Origin: Paenibacillus stellifer
GTDB taxonomy: Bacteria > Bacillota > Bacilli > Paenibacillales > Paenibacillaceae
Direction: 5' to 3'
NCBI RefSeq assembly: GCF_000758685.1
Contig: NZ_CP009286.1
Span: 4,494,501 to 4,558,500, forward strand
Length of the DNA: 64,000 nucleotides
Part shown: piece after piece, positions 53,577-62,386 of the stretch
How the letters are laid out: the number at the start of each line of letters is the position of its first letter
Numbering within the stretch: position 1 is the stretch's first letter
Position numbers and translations under genes: made by a program
The notes under the pieces: generated by a model
What the model was told of the DNA's origin: nothing
The model's database searches: none
The model's input: only the letters and a program-made list of their open reading frames with translations

Positions 53577-54599
53577 TTAATAATCCCAAGAAATTTCATT
53601 TAAATCAGATACATATCTCTCGCCCTTACGGTTATCAATCATTTTTATAAACATTGCCAATCCATATAAGTGCTCTTTAAAACCTGAGAGTTTGTTTTTC
53701 TTTTTTCTCTTTAAATGCTCGTTTACGCCGAACTTTTTGCAGTAATAAATTTGTTGTCTTAGCTCTCTCTCGACTTCTCTAGGTACCCGGGCCTTGTTGT
53801 TAACGACTAGTCCAGTAACAATTTGACGTTCTTGCTGTTTTTGGACTCTAACTTTTTTGTAGTTGATCTTGAAGCCCTCGCTGTCCAAAATTATCTTAAT
53901 CAACGGTAGCCGAGGGACGATACTCGAACCTGTACCGGATAATGTAATGTCATCCGCGTATCTAGAATAGTTCGCATCGTACTTTGAAGCGAGCGAGGAT
54001 AATCTCTTGTCAAGCCGGAGACATACGATGTTGGACAAGTACGGACTCGTCGGCGCACCTTGGGGAAGGAAATTGTGAACGGTGCATAATCTCGCAAGAT
54101 AATAAGAAACTTCGCTCGTATAACCGTAATAATAAAACACTCGATATATGGACTCAAAGCGAATGGAGGGGAAAAAATTTCGGATATCGAGATTCATCAC
54201 ACATGCTTTATTCTCATGAATCCGTGCGTTTTCAAGAATGGACTTCTCTTTCATGAATCCCGTACAATATGGCGATACCTTGATATTGTACAAGATTTCA
54301 TCCAAAATCCATCTTTGAATTTCTTTCAATTTCAGCGAAGGTATGTATAACTCACGGGTATCACCGTTTTTTTTTGGAATATTCCTGATTGTATATTGAT
54401 TTTCAATACTTTTCACAAGCACTGTGAGTTCTTTCACTTCCATACCGAACAACATGGACAAATGAATTTTATCGAAAATGACTGGCAGACGATTGGCAAT
54501 CAGTCTTTTCGAATAATCTAAGCATAGACCAATATATGCATCATCAAATCCATTATCATACAGCTTTTGTTTGAGCTCATCTAAAAAAGTATTCTGCAT
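53577..54599 (-). CDS. Retron reverse transcriptase
   Basis: RT of 340 residues that makes multicopy single-stranded DNA (msDNA) from the adjacent ncRNA. Retron hallmarks are present: NAxxH (NARIH, 124-128), first catalytic Asp in MNLDIRNFFPS (about 135-145), LPQGAPTSP (178-186), YADD (214-217) and VTG (261-263). The C-terminal third, basic and helical (KRKKKNK), is the thumb that recognises the msr. Start ATG 54599 is chosen because GAGGA lies 8 bases upstream; ATG 54614 has none. It follows the ncRNA by 25 bases and is the last gene of the retron. Confidence 0.93.
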   Translation of the reverse strand: MQNTFLDELKQKLYDNGFDDAYIGLCLDYSKRLIANRLPVIFDKIHLSMLFGMEVKELTVLVKSIENQYTIRNIPKKNGDTRELYIPSLKLKEIQRWILDEILYNIKVSPYCTGFMKEKSILENARIHENKACVMNLDIRNFFPSIRFESIYRVFYYYGYTSEVSYYLARLCTVHNFLPQGAPTSPYLSNIVCLRLDKRLSSLASKYDANYSRYADDITLSGTGSSIVPRLPLIKIILDSEGFKINYKKVRVQKQQERQIVTGLVVNNKARVPREVERELRQQIYYCKKFGVNEHLKRKKKNKLSGFKEHLYGLAMFIKMIDNRKGERYVSDLNEISWDY

Positions 54600-54624
54600 A
54601 TAATATGTCCTCATAAAATTAGTT

Positions 54625-54755
54625 GCCGAGATATTTCCACAAAGAGTTCAACTGTTATTGAAATCATTACGGCACTTTTTATTATAACTAGAAGATAGTG
54701 ACTTTGATATCAGACGGCGACTCGCCATCCCTGTAGGTTCTGGAAATATCTCGGC
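54625..54755 (-). ncRNA. Retron msr-msd ncRNA
   Basis: The 131-base stretch between the winged-helix and RT genes is bounded by a perfect 15-base inverted repeat: GCCGAGATATTTCCA (minus strand 54755-54741, a1) and TGGAAATATCTCGGC (54639-54625, a2). Just after a1 a GGCG-AGT-CGCC hairpin (54726-54716) suits the msr. The inner part has CAAAG/CTTTG (54706-54702 with 54644-54640) and AGTTAT/ATAAC pairs (54688-54654), suiting the msd stem. It starts 2 bases after the winged-helix stop codon, so it is cotranscribed with both genes. Exact branching G not determined. Confidence 0.85.
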
Positions 54756-54757
54756 TA

Positions 54758-55090
54758 TTATTTATAACCCTTGAACTTCATATTAAAATTCAAAGGGATA
54801 TATACGAACTTGGAAGGATGGGTAATATTCAGCAATACAGTACTTTCGTTGTATAACGAATAAATATCCGCTTCCGACAAACCGACTGTATTCAAATACT
54901 CCATCCCATGTTTCGATAAACTAGGGAACTGACTTTCACTATACTCAAGATAACCATTGTTAACAAGAGCCTGAATTATGTCCAAGACCTGCTCGTATGT
55001 CATGCCTAACATATGGACAAGCTCGGTCAAAAGAAATTGTTCACGTACAGTATTGGTATAAATGAGAATGAGCTCGTCCTTCAATTTCAT
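54758..55090 (-). CDS. Retron-associated winged-helix protein
   Basis: Protein of 110 residues. The first 60 form a winged helix-turn-helix (FLLTELVHMLGMTYEQVLDII, QALVNNGYLEYSES) and a short strand-rich end follows (VLLNITHPSKFVYIPLNF). Its ATG overlaps the PRTase stop as ATGA (55090-55087). In retrons with a PRTase effector a small winged-helix protein is the regular third protein, probably part of the complex that holds the effector in check; that is inference from family layout. Confidence 0.82.
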   Translation of the reverse strand: MKLKDELILIYTNTVREQFLLTELVHMLGMTYEQVLDIIQALVNNGYLEYSESQFPSLSKHGMEYLNTVGLSEADIYSLYNESTVLLNITHPSKFVYIPLNFNMKFKGYK

Positions 55091-56226
55091 GAATTCAAGT
55101 ACCTCACCCTTTCGAGAGCTACGTTTTTGGCTGCATTTTTCTTCTCTTTGCTATTAGGCTTCAGATGTTTCTTACGCGGGAATATTCCTTTCCATTGGCT
55201 GTCCTCATGCCAGAACGAGCTCAACGTATTGTTAGGCGTATTATGATAAAAAGCCATTAGTGCTTCAGATTCACTGTAGCCCAAAGGATAAGCAGATCGA
55301 ATAATACTTCTCTCGAATGTCCTAATTTTTTCTTTGTTGTTATCACAACAAGTTGCATCGTATACATGATCGGCTTTGAACGCCTTTTGATGATCGTTAT
55401 TCTTAATCAGGCAGAACCGTATGTTATAGTTCCGACAGAATGCATTGATTCGTGTTACCCCTTCCTCACAAGCTTCAAGTACGATTAAATAGATCGTGAT
55501 GTCAGTTAGTTTTATAAACTGGTTATCCGGAAAAGAAGATACGAATTTCTTCAGAAACTTTTCCATTGTTTCCCCAGTCCCAATCATATCATCGATAAAA
55601 ATATAATTCGATACTTGCGTCAAATGAAACTTTTCTAAGATTTCGTCGATTTGAGCATTTAACGAATACTCTTGCTTTTTCAGCTTATCAATCTTTTTCT
55701 TAATTGATTTCTGATCAGAAATATCTGAGGTATTTGTTTTTAGAGAGAGTAACTTATCTTTCTGACGCTTGGCTCTGTCAAAAGCCATGATTTTATTTTC
55801 AAACTCAGGTAGTTGCCATTGTTGCTTCTCAAAGAAGGTAAATACATCGGATAAACAAACGTTCTTGCTTAACTTCATCGTGAAATTACTGTAATAAATC
55901 TCGTGAGAGCTCGTTTTTCGATTGTCCTTGGTCACTGGAAAAAATCGAGAGTCTAATAATAGTTGTTCCTCCGAACTAAATTGGCTCAAAAGATCGTGTC
56001 TATATAATTTATTAAATTGCTTAGTCACTTGATAAGAATCGTAATAGACAAAATGCTGAAGAAGCTCCAGCAAGAGGTCTACGATTTCATCCGATTGAAC
56101 GGGCTCGATCCAAGCACGAATTTTATTCTCAATGTTCTGCCGTTCTTGTGAACAACCGATTTCCCATTTATCGCAAATACTGTCTCTGATTTGTGGGATT
56201 TGATTCATTACCGTGATCTTTGACAT
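55087..56226 (-). CDS. Retron effector, PRTase-fold protein
   Basis: Protein of 379 residues. An alpha-helical N-terminal half with a Lys/Glu-rich coiled coil (about 150-200) leads to a phosphoribosyltransferase fold: PRPP loop YIFIDDMIGTGETM (about 208-221) and the C-terminal HNTPNNTLSSFWHED typical of PRTase-like defence proteins. The natural substrate is unknown; in type III retrons such proteins are the proposed toxic effector released on phage attack. ATG 56226 is preferred, AGAGAGAAG lying upstream; GTG 56235 is in frame. It is the first gene of the retron operon. Confidence 0.85.
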   Translation of the reverse strand: MSKITVMNQIPQIRDSICDKWEIGCSQERQNIENKIRAWIEPVQSDEIVDLLLELLQHFVYYDSYQVTKQFNKLYRHDLLSQFSSEEQLLLDSRFFPVTKDNRKTSSHEIYYSNFTMKLSKNVCLSDVFTFFEKQQWQLPEFENKIMAFDRAKRQKDKLLSLKTNTSDISDQKSIKKKIDKLKKQEYSLNAQIDEILEKFHLTQVSNYIFIDDMIGTGETMEKFLKKFVSSFPDNQFIKLTDITIYLIVLEACEEGVTRINAFCRNYNIRFCLIKNNDHQKAFKADHVYDATCCDNNKEKIRTFERSIIRSAYPLGYSESEALMAFYHNTPNNTLSSFWHEDSQWKGIFPRKKHLKPNSKEKKNAAKNVALERVRYLNS

Positions 56227-56235
56227 AGTAAACAC

Positions 56236-56828
56236 ACTTCTCTCTATCCATAACGATTCTTGCTGTATTTACATTCAACAAAATACAATAAGTTTCCTTT
56301 ATATTCGCTAGAAAAAAAGAGCTGACCAATCGATTCCAATTAAATTTATACATCTGTAACTCTCTATATCGAAAACTAATCGTCTAACATAATAGTTTTA
56401 GCTTTCAATCTATATTCACTTAAAGATGATTTGTCACAAAGTGACTGTACCAGTGTTGATATACCTAACCTTCAATTGTCTCAGTAAGCTCATCCAAAGA
56501 GTACCCCTACCTCTTTAGAATCGATATATAATTGCTTTAATGACCTCGTTGCATCTTTAATTGCAGAAAAGTTTTTAAGATAACCTTCCATTTAGGTATA
56601 TGATACCATATGCCTTTAAACCCAGATATATCTATTTATATATATGCTGGAAGATATCTTGACTCAATTTATAGCAAACTCTACTAATCAGATACTTTCT
56701 CCACCTTAATCTATCTTCTAATTGGATCCCCTAAACATTGAGGCTTTTAGATTCAATAAGTTTTTAACCAAAAATTTCGCACTACTTATGATTCGCTTCA
56801 CCCTAACATCCATTCAATGTACAAAAAG
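56236..56828. other. AT-rich gap between the retron and the methyltransferase-like gene
   Basis: About 590 bases with no gene. It should contain the retron promoter; TTGAAT...GTTATG on the minus strand (about 56273-56244) is a weak candidate. A copy of the TACTTATGA repeat lies at 56782-56790. Confidence 0.4.
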
Positions 56829-57818
56829 TCACGCCTTCTTCAATGTAAACAAAATATAGATCGTATCAATTTCATGCGATTCTTCCAGCACCCACGAGGT
56901 TTGGGTTAAAATTCGTTGCAGCCCCTCAAGCCCAAGATACCGGATTTGCACACCAATAAACTCAGTAAACCCCAGGTATCCTGGATTAACATGCGCCCGG
57001 TCGAAGATTAATGAACCCGTAACCCGAGCGTCCGGCGGGGAGTTGATAAAGAAATGGTTTAAATTGTCGATGATATCTGAATCCGAGCCGTACTCAAAAA
57101 GACCGCCCTCCGACGAGCAGAGCTGAATCCAGCCGCAGTGTTCCAAACTCAACTTTATTAACGCTTCCGGCTGGCTCCAGTCATAATGAATCGTATTGAG
57201 GGTAATGTCCAGGCCATGGAAGTGTTCTCCCGGCTGCTTCAAAACGTCGATGCACCGTTCTGCGAAATTGGGGCCATAAGTATCAATATCTAAAATGTTG
57301 ATCTCAATCTTCCGTCCCTTGAGTAATTCCGGGTCCGATTCCTTAATTAGAATCAGAGTGTTGATACTGTCGGCAGCGGCTCCCCCGGCGATATTGAAGA
57401 AGCATAGGTTTCGTTCAGGGTATTGCTTAAGCTGGGGCAGCAAAATTTTGGACTGGCGTCGGCATGTATCCCTCAGCCTGATCCGAAGCCCCATGAAAGA
57501 GGTTTGCTTCACCGCCCATTTGTCCCTGAACCCCAATTTTATTCCCTGGCTTAAGTCGGGACCAAGCTTATACAGCAAAGTTCTCATGCCGCTCAAATAG
57601 GAATGATCAACATTCGACATTTTGACAAAGATATTCTGAATAAAGCCTGGCATCTTCTTCAATGATTCAATGCTCCGTGATGACTTGAGGCAGTTCAAAT
57701 GATAGGCTTGTTCATCAATACTTGCGTTGAAAAGGGGATGAGTAATGTCCAGGATTGGTAATTGAATTTTATCCTCGAAAGTCGCATAGAGAATGCGCTG
57801 ATTTTGATTAGCATTCAT
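56829..57818 (-). CDS. Predicted class I methyltransferase-like protein
   Basis: Protein of 329 residues. An N-terminal helical domain (about 30-130) precedes a Rossmann-type core whose first strand and loop are LCFFNIAGGAAADSINTL (138-155), with an acidic second strand end INILDIDTYGPNFAERC (174-189). This resembles S-adenosylmethionine-dependent methyltransferases, though the loop (AGGAAAD) is not the usual GxGxG. The substrate cannot be inferred. The ATG at 57818 has GTGGAG 9 bases upstream; the frame extends further up to 58043 without such a site. It lies between the retron and a broken acetyltransferase. Confidence 0.65.
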   Translation of the reverse strand: MNANQNQRILYATFEDKIQLPILDITHPLFNASIDEQAYHLNCLKSSRSIESLKKMPGFIQNIFVKMSNVDHSYLSGMRTLLYKLGPDLSQGIKLGFRDKWAVKQTSFMGLRIRLRDTCRRQSKILLPQLKQYPERNLCFFNIAGGAAADSINTLILIKESDPELLKGRKIEINILDIDTYGPNFAERCIDVLKQPGEHFHGLDITLNTIHYDWSQPEALIKLSLEHCGWIQLCSSEGGLFEYGSDSDIIDNLNHFFINSPPDARVTGSLIFDRAHVNPGYLGFTEFIGVQIRYLGLEGLQRILTQTSWVLEESHEIDTIYILFTLKKA

Positions 57819-57996
57819 GGTTCTCAACTCCACCTCCAATAGTACCGCCTTCTTATCCGTAGTATAAAGGATACCGGCATGTCCCTTTACCAGTCTGATG
57901 ATGGGTTTATTCCTCCTTCTCGAGACCGAAAAGTGATTCCCTAATACCCTATCGTACACACGGAGAGGTGGAAATTGATGGGGACGCAGAAACAAC

Positions 57997-58022
57997 AAAA
58001 AATCGGGAGATTTCTCCCCCGA
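57997..58022 (-). terminator. Terminator downstream of the GNAT gene
   Basis: On the minus strand GGGAGAAATCTCCC (perfect 6-bp stem) is followed by GATTTTTTG. It lies 48 bases past the GNAT stop. Confidence 0.75.
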
Positions 58023-58069
58023 CGAAACTGTATGCAACAGCATTTATTTATCCAATAATTTTACCCTGC

Positions 58070-58847
58070 TTATGATTCGATTACTTTAATATTTAGAAGT
58101 CGAGTTCTTGTAATCATGCCTGCACTTTCCAAGGTTTTCTTCGACGCCTCGTTATAGTACCAGCATCCGCAAATCGGTGTTAATTGCTGGCTGTAACACC
58201 ATTTTCTTAACTTAAGAATAATGTTCCTCCCGATCCCTTGCTTACGAAAATTTTCATTTGTAAACATGCCTATACTAGCCAATCCATCAAGCATCTTACT
58301 CCTCTCGATAATTCCAACTCCAAGCAGAACAGAACCCCTGTAATAGGTAAAAAGTTCTCCATTCGCTATCCGTTTTTCATACTGATCGAGAAAATCCCCG
58401 CACACCTCTTGTATGGGCAAGAGATCATCAATAGCTGCCGGACCAAACATATCATCTTTCAGTGAATCTTTCTCCATCAATTCCAGACGGCTATCTTGAA
58501 AGAAATAAGCCTGCTTGGTGATATGAAAGTCTTTATCCAAAGCCAAGCTTACAAACAACTCATCACAGGTTGGAACAAATAGCGACTCCACGTTATATTT
58601 TTTTAATGACTTGATAAAATAGCTCTTGAGCAGCCTTTAGATAGGATGGCCGGATGTAAAATTGCGTCAGTAATTGGCCGTGATGAATTGCAAAATAGCC
58701 AATCTCGTTTGATTCTTCAAGTATCAAATAAAAATCCGACGAGAGAATATGTTCCTCCAAAAAAGAGTCAAATGGCGAGGAGAGGGTTTGCGTATATTCT
58801 TGGATGAGATGCTGGATCTTTTGTACCTGGCAAGTTTTAAAAATCAC
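58070..58847 (-). pseudogene. GNAT acetyltransferase gene broken in an A7 run
   Basis: One protein of about 258 residues is split into two frames. The N-terminal part (58847-58593) reads to FYQVIKKI and stops; the C-terminal part continues with NVESLFVPTCDELFVSL and contains the GNAT core (LASIGMFTNENFRKQGIGRN, the acetyl-CoA loop RKQGIGR). The break is at seven A residues on the coding strand (plus-strand T7, 58598-58604): with six A the sequence would read VIKKYNVESLFV in frame. It is therefore a recent slippage mutation, a phase-variable site or a sequencing error. Substrate unknown. Confidence 0.75.
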
Positions 58848-59245
58848 TTACATCGTCCTTTCACAATATAGTTTCCGCTGCATACAAATTTAGCACCAAT
58901 TGAATCACTATCCAATTGAGAGTATTGTGTCTCAAGGAGCTTTCACTACCCTGATGCCGTCCTCAACCGCCAATTTCTTGCCCCGGCCGCAAAGGGCAGC
59001 ATAAGGTGAAGTCCATTAATGCTGACTTTCTCCACCCTGCGCAGCCCATCCCAAACCCATATCCGACAAATCTCCTTTCCAAGCCTGCTGCTGGATTTTC
59101 CGAAAATACTTGCCGTAACTTATGATATGGTTCAGCGTAACGGATCAACGTCGAAAAGAAAGTATAAGTTTTGAGTATAAAACTAAAAATATTAATGATT
59201 ACAAATTGCTTTCCAGTGGTGTAAAATAAATTGGAGGTGCTATTT
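58848..59245. other. Gap upstream of the winged-helix gene, with a repeat
   Basis: About 400 bases. The minus strand contains protein-like but broken stretches (YAEPYHKLRQVFSENPAAGL; NHIISYGKYFRKIQQQAWKG in another frame) that I cannot assign. The repeat copy 59117-59146 lies here. The ribosome binding site of the next gene (GGAGG) is at 59233-59237. Confidence 0.4.
59117..59146 (+). repeat. Imperfect direct repeat, left copy
   Basis: ACTTATGATATGGTTCAGC (from 59118) and following GTAACGGATC match the right copy at 62225-62252 at about 22 of 28 positions. The pair brackets the winged-helix / unknown / kinase block. Confidence 0.4.
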
Positions 59246-59929
59246 ATGTTTGAAACAGAACTATCTCTTCAGATGAAATTCATCGAACTAAAAGAAAAAA
59301 ACAAAAAAGATAATGAGTCTATACTTTCTGAATTTAATGCAAGGTTTGGTAATGTCGACATAGTTGAAGTCGTTATTAGTGACGACAACTTATTAAATTT
59401 TAATCAAGCGAATGTTCTATCAAATTATCAACACGCACGGGTATTAGCATATCTGCACAAAAAAGCTGCTAGAACTTATAGTTATCTTAAAAAGAGTACA
59501 GATTATACTGAGAAATCATTATCTGACACTCTTTCCAAATTAATTAAAGCAAAAATAATTGAAGAAATTTCTGGAAAAAAGTATGTTATCGCTACCGAAT
59601 TTCAATTTCCTCACTTACAATTTATTTCTTATGAAGCAAAACTACAAAAGTGGAAAAAAGCTGTTCTCCAAGCAACGATTAATAAGAAATTCTCCTCATA
59701 CTCATATGTTGTACTTCCGTATGATTTGGCTTTTAGACTACATCGCCAAGAACTGAATTGTTTTGAGACATTTAACATTGGCTTAATTGGTGTTACTGAT
59801 GAAGAGTTTTTTTACTTTTATAATCCCCCCAAAAAATCGGTGAGCGTAAGCATAAATCCATCATTAATAACTAGTATTGCAAAGTTCCAGCTTGAGACAT
59901 CAACTTTTCAAAAACCTGGATTGGCGTAA
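59246..59929 (+). CDS. Winged-helix domain protein of unknown function
   Basis: AT-rich gene for 227 residues, start ATG 59246 with GGAGG 8 bases upstream. The N-terminus is a charged helical region (ELKEKNKKDNESILSEF). Residues about 60-115 form a winged helix (QHARVLAYLHKKAARTYSYL, LSDTLSKLIKAKIIEEISGK). The C-terminal part is strand-rich with aromatic residues (YVVLPYDLAFRLHRQ, EEFFYFYNPPKK). I do not recognise the family. It converges on the unknown-protein/kinase pair, sharing a two-way terminator, and may regulate or belong with them. Confidence 0.7.
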   Translation: MFETELSLQMKFIELKEKNKKDNESILSEFNARFGNVDIVEVVISDDNLLNFNQANVLSNYQHARVLAYLHKKAARTYSYLKKSTDYTEKSLSDTLSKLIKAKIIEEISGKKYVIATEFQFPHLQFISYEAKLQKWKKAVLQATINKKFSSYSYVVLPYDLAFRLHRQELNCFETFNIGLIGVTDEEFFYFYNPPKKSVSVSINPSLITSIAKFQLETSTFQKPGLA

Positions 59930-59962
59930 AAAGAGAAACTACCAAGGTAGCTTCTCTTTTTA
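59928..59962. terminator. Bidirectional terminator
   Basis: AAAAAGAGAA..CTACC / GGTAG..TTCTCTTTTT is nearly perfect (one mismatch) and has T-runs on both strands. It ends the gene on the left (plus) and the pair on the right (minus). Confidence 0.85.
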
Positions 59963-61171
59963 TTAGAGGAATATGAAATTATCTTCTTGAAATTCTTTTA
60001 TCGCAATTTTGTAGTTTTGAATATGTCTACCATTGATCTTTTGGAGTGTCCCTAACTCGTTGTATCTTTTGATATTACTTTCTGCCGTTTCTAGAAGTGC
60101 ATTGACCATTTTCAACTTATCTTCAACATCTTTCTTCTCCTTTATTACGTCAACGGTCTGTTTTAATGCTTCATAATACTGCTGGTACATATCGTTAAAG
60201 CTTATACTCTCTATATTTCCACCTACAACCTTCGTATCAAGTTCACAATGCGTCAATATTTTATCATACAGTTCTGCTTTATGTTGACTAGGTATACTAA
60301 ATATCTCGTCTTCAATAGCTAGTTCGTACAGCAGGCTCATTGAAGTATACCTCTTTTTTTGCCTACCCATCCCGTCAATTGGCTCGAGTCCCTTTTGCTC
60401 TTTGTTAAAACTCCTTAATGAGTAAAACCACCCAGTTCCAACTACATCAGCTCCGACAGCAAAATACAATATGCTCTCAATACCAACATAGCCGATAGCA
60501 ATCTCAAGGTTTAAATTTTTCAAATCATAAATAAGTTGGAGCATTCCCTTGAGTCTGGTGGGATTAAAATCATGTCTGTGTTTATTGTTGTTCTCCCTAT
60601 CAACCGTGATATATATTCCGTCAAATTCATGTGATATATCACTAAAGTCGTCTAAAAATTCCGAAATATACGATTTATTTTCTAGGGCACTTTCACTGAT
60701 GATTATAGATACATATTTCTTTTTTTCTGTGCTTTCGAACTCATTTGCCTTTTCGCAAAACAACTCCCATATATCAAATAATTTGTCAACTATCCTGTCA
60801 TTAAAGCTGTATAAATAAAGTGAAGGGGATAAAAGGATATCTACACCTAAGTCAACTTGAAAACTAATACTATCATTTACTAACGACTCAATATTCTCTT
60901 TGTTTCTAAGATAAGATCTATCGATATCTGCCTTAGGAAAGTAAGATAGGTCTTCCAACCGTTTTAATGTTGCTGATGGAAATTGCCTATAATAGACCTT
61001 TAAGTCCACGATATTTAGCACATCATTATAGCTTTTGTTATTTTTACGCACCTCTTTAATTCTATCAATACTCTCTTCTCTGGGGTCCCATATTACACCA
61101 TCTATTAACGCTTTTGAAAGTAATCTGTCTATCTTTGGTTTCCATGCTGGACCATGCTGAGCAAAAATCAT
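59963..61171 (-). CDS. Unknown protein (TIM-barrel-like core, C-terminal coiled coil) partnered with a kinase
   Basis: Protein of 402 residues, AT-rich. It opens MIFAQHGPAWKPKIDRLL, has alternating strand/helix segments such as VDILLSPSLYLYSF, GIYITVDRENNN and LEIAIGYVGIESILYFAVGA with the glycine-rich ADVVGTGWFY, which together suggest a beta/alpha barrel of the kind seen in tRNA-guanine-transglycosylase-like or DpdA-like proteins; this fold call is weak. Residues about 325-375 form a charged coiled coil (KKDVEDKLKMVNALLETAES). AGGAGG lies 7 bases before the ATG. It starts 12 bases after the kinase gene, so the two form one operon. Confidence 0.65.
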   Translation of the reverse strand: MIFAQHGPAWKPKIDRLLSKALIDGVIWDPREESIDRIKEVRKNNKSYNDVLNIVDLKVYYRQFPSATLKRLEDLSYFPKADIDRSYLRNKENIESLVNDSISFQVDLGVDILLSPSLYLYSFNDRIVDKLFDIWELFCEKANEFESTEKKKYVSIIISESALENKSYISEFLDDFSDISHEFDGIYITVDRENNNKHRHDFNPTRLKGMLQLIYDLKNLNLEIAIGYVGIESILYFAVGADVVGTGWFYSLRSFNKEQKGLEPIDGMGRQKKRYTSMSLLYELAIEDEIFSIPSQHKAELYDKILTHCELDTKVVGGNIESISFNDMYQQYYEALKQTVDVIKEKKDVEDKLKMVNALLETAESNIKRYNELGTLQKINGRHIQNYKIAIKEFQEDNFIFL

Positions 61172-61183
61172 AGATACTCCTCC

Positions 61184-62101
61184 TCATTGAGATATCTCTT
61201 CCAAAGCAATAATTAATTCCGATAAGTTAGACCATCTTTTATGGCGTTGTTCTGCTGCAAGTCGAGTAATAATTTTACTAAATAGAGTAATTGATTTTGC
61301 ACTTGAATCTTTCTTTTTCCAGAGGGAGACTACTTGATGTAAATCTCTAATTTGGTCACTACCAAAATGGCGTGTCCTTGGAAGAAAAATTTCTATTGCG
61401 ATTAATCCAAGTGGGAACAAATCAGTTCTAAAATCCCAAGTATAGTCTGATGTCCTTCTCTCTTGTTCTGGAGCCATATAATATGGCGTTCCTATGATTG
61501 CCTTAGTACCAGTCAGCTTCTCTTCCTCATTGGTTTTAATCAATCCAGCATCTATAATTTTAAATATACCGTTATGGTAAATAATATTTCGGGGGGTTAG
61601 GTCCCTGTGAATATATCCAGCATCATACATTACCTTTACCTGTTTCACCATCTGTAATAGAAAGTCTATCACGACTTCAATACCTTGGTCAGTACGATAA
61701 ACATCACTGTCATTTAATGTATTACCTTCAAATTTTGTTTCAAAGTAGTAAATAAAATGATACTGATCCTTAACATAGAATTTATAACCATTGAGTATCT
61801 CGAGTTGTGGTAAGACAGAACATTTTTTTGCCGCTTCTAATTCTCTCACAATACGTTTCGATCTAGCATCTATCTCATAAGCACGTTCCTGATGAAATTC
61901 ATCTACTGAAATGTCATCTTCATATACGTTATATGGAGTGACATCAATAAATTTTAATATACTTGATTGTCCATTTCTGAACATAACCTCAAACACTTGC
62001 CTTTGACCACTTCTTGGTAGTTTTCTTATTGATTCTGTTGAGAGCTTATTTATTTGGAGCACTTCAAGAACATCAGAATCACTAACAGAATATTTATTCA
62101 T
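61184..62101 (-). CDS. Protein serine/threonine kinase-like protein with DAG motif
   Basis: Eukaryotic-type kinase domain of 305 residues: lysine K50 in SSILKFID, catalytic loop YIHRDLTPRN (163-172), IIDAG (182-186) where DFG is usual, and activation-segment GTPYYMAPE (204-212). The glycine loop (RSGQRQVFEV) is degenerate. There is no transmembrane or PASTA region, so it is a soluble kinase. ATG 62101 has GGGAG 7 bases upstream; in-frame start 62131 lacks a site. The partner 402-residue protein follows at once. Soluble kinases in operon with an unknown protein occur in phage-defence systems; that is an inference. Confidence 0.8.
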   Translation of the reverse strand: MNKYSVSDSDVLEVLQINKLSTESIRKLPRSGQRQVFEVMFRNGQSSILKFIDVTPYNVYEDDISVDEFHQERAYEIDARSKRIVRELEAAKKCSVLPQLEILNGYKFYVKDQYHFIYYFETKFEGNTLNDSDVYRTDQGIEVVIDFLLQMVKQVKVMYDAGYIHRDLTPRNIIYHNGIFKIIDAGLIKTNEEEKLTGTKAIIGTPYYMAPEQERRTSDYTWDFRTDLFPLGLIAIEIFLPRTRHFGSDQIRDLHQVVSLWKKKDSSAKSITLFSKIITRLAAEQRHKRWSNLSELIIALEEISQ

Positions 62102-62386
62102 AAATCTACTCCCTATAGAATATTCCACCAACAGCTACCAAATTATACTATACTTTATAGCTAGAGAGTAGGACTTATTTCTCAAAAAAAAGTTTGATGG
62201 TAAAAACTTTGAAACTTTCGCCCTACTTATGACATCGGTCAGCATAGCGTATCTTACTTATTTTGCTACCCCTATGCCTTATCAGGGGACTCCGAAACAT
62301 AATTCAGCTGTTAGTCCGCTCCTAGCTTAACGTGGCGACGACCACTTCGTCCTGCTCTTTGAGAGTCTACGGCTGCAAACATATAG
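62102..62386. other. Gap with right repeat copy
   Basis: Contains the kinase operon's upstream region and the right repeat copy. The DNA from about 62255 to 62386 ends the truncated CPBP gene and has no gene of its own; it could be an insertion-sequence relic. Confidence 0.35.
62224..62252 (+). repeat. Imperfect direct repeat, right copy
   Basis: TACTTATGACATCGGTCAGC with following ATAGCGTATC; see the left copy at 59117. A third, shorter copy (CTACTTATGATTCGCTTCAC) lies at 56781. Confidence 0.4.
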
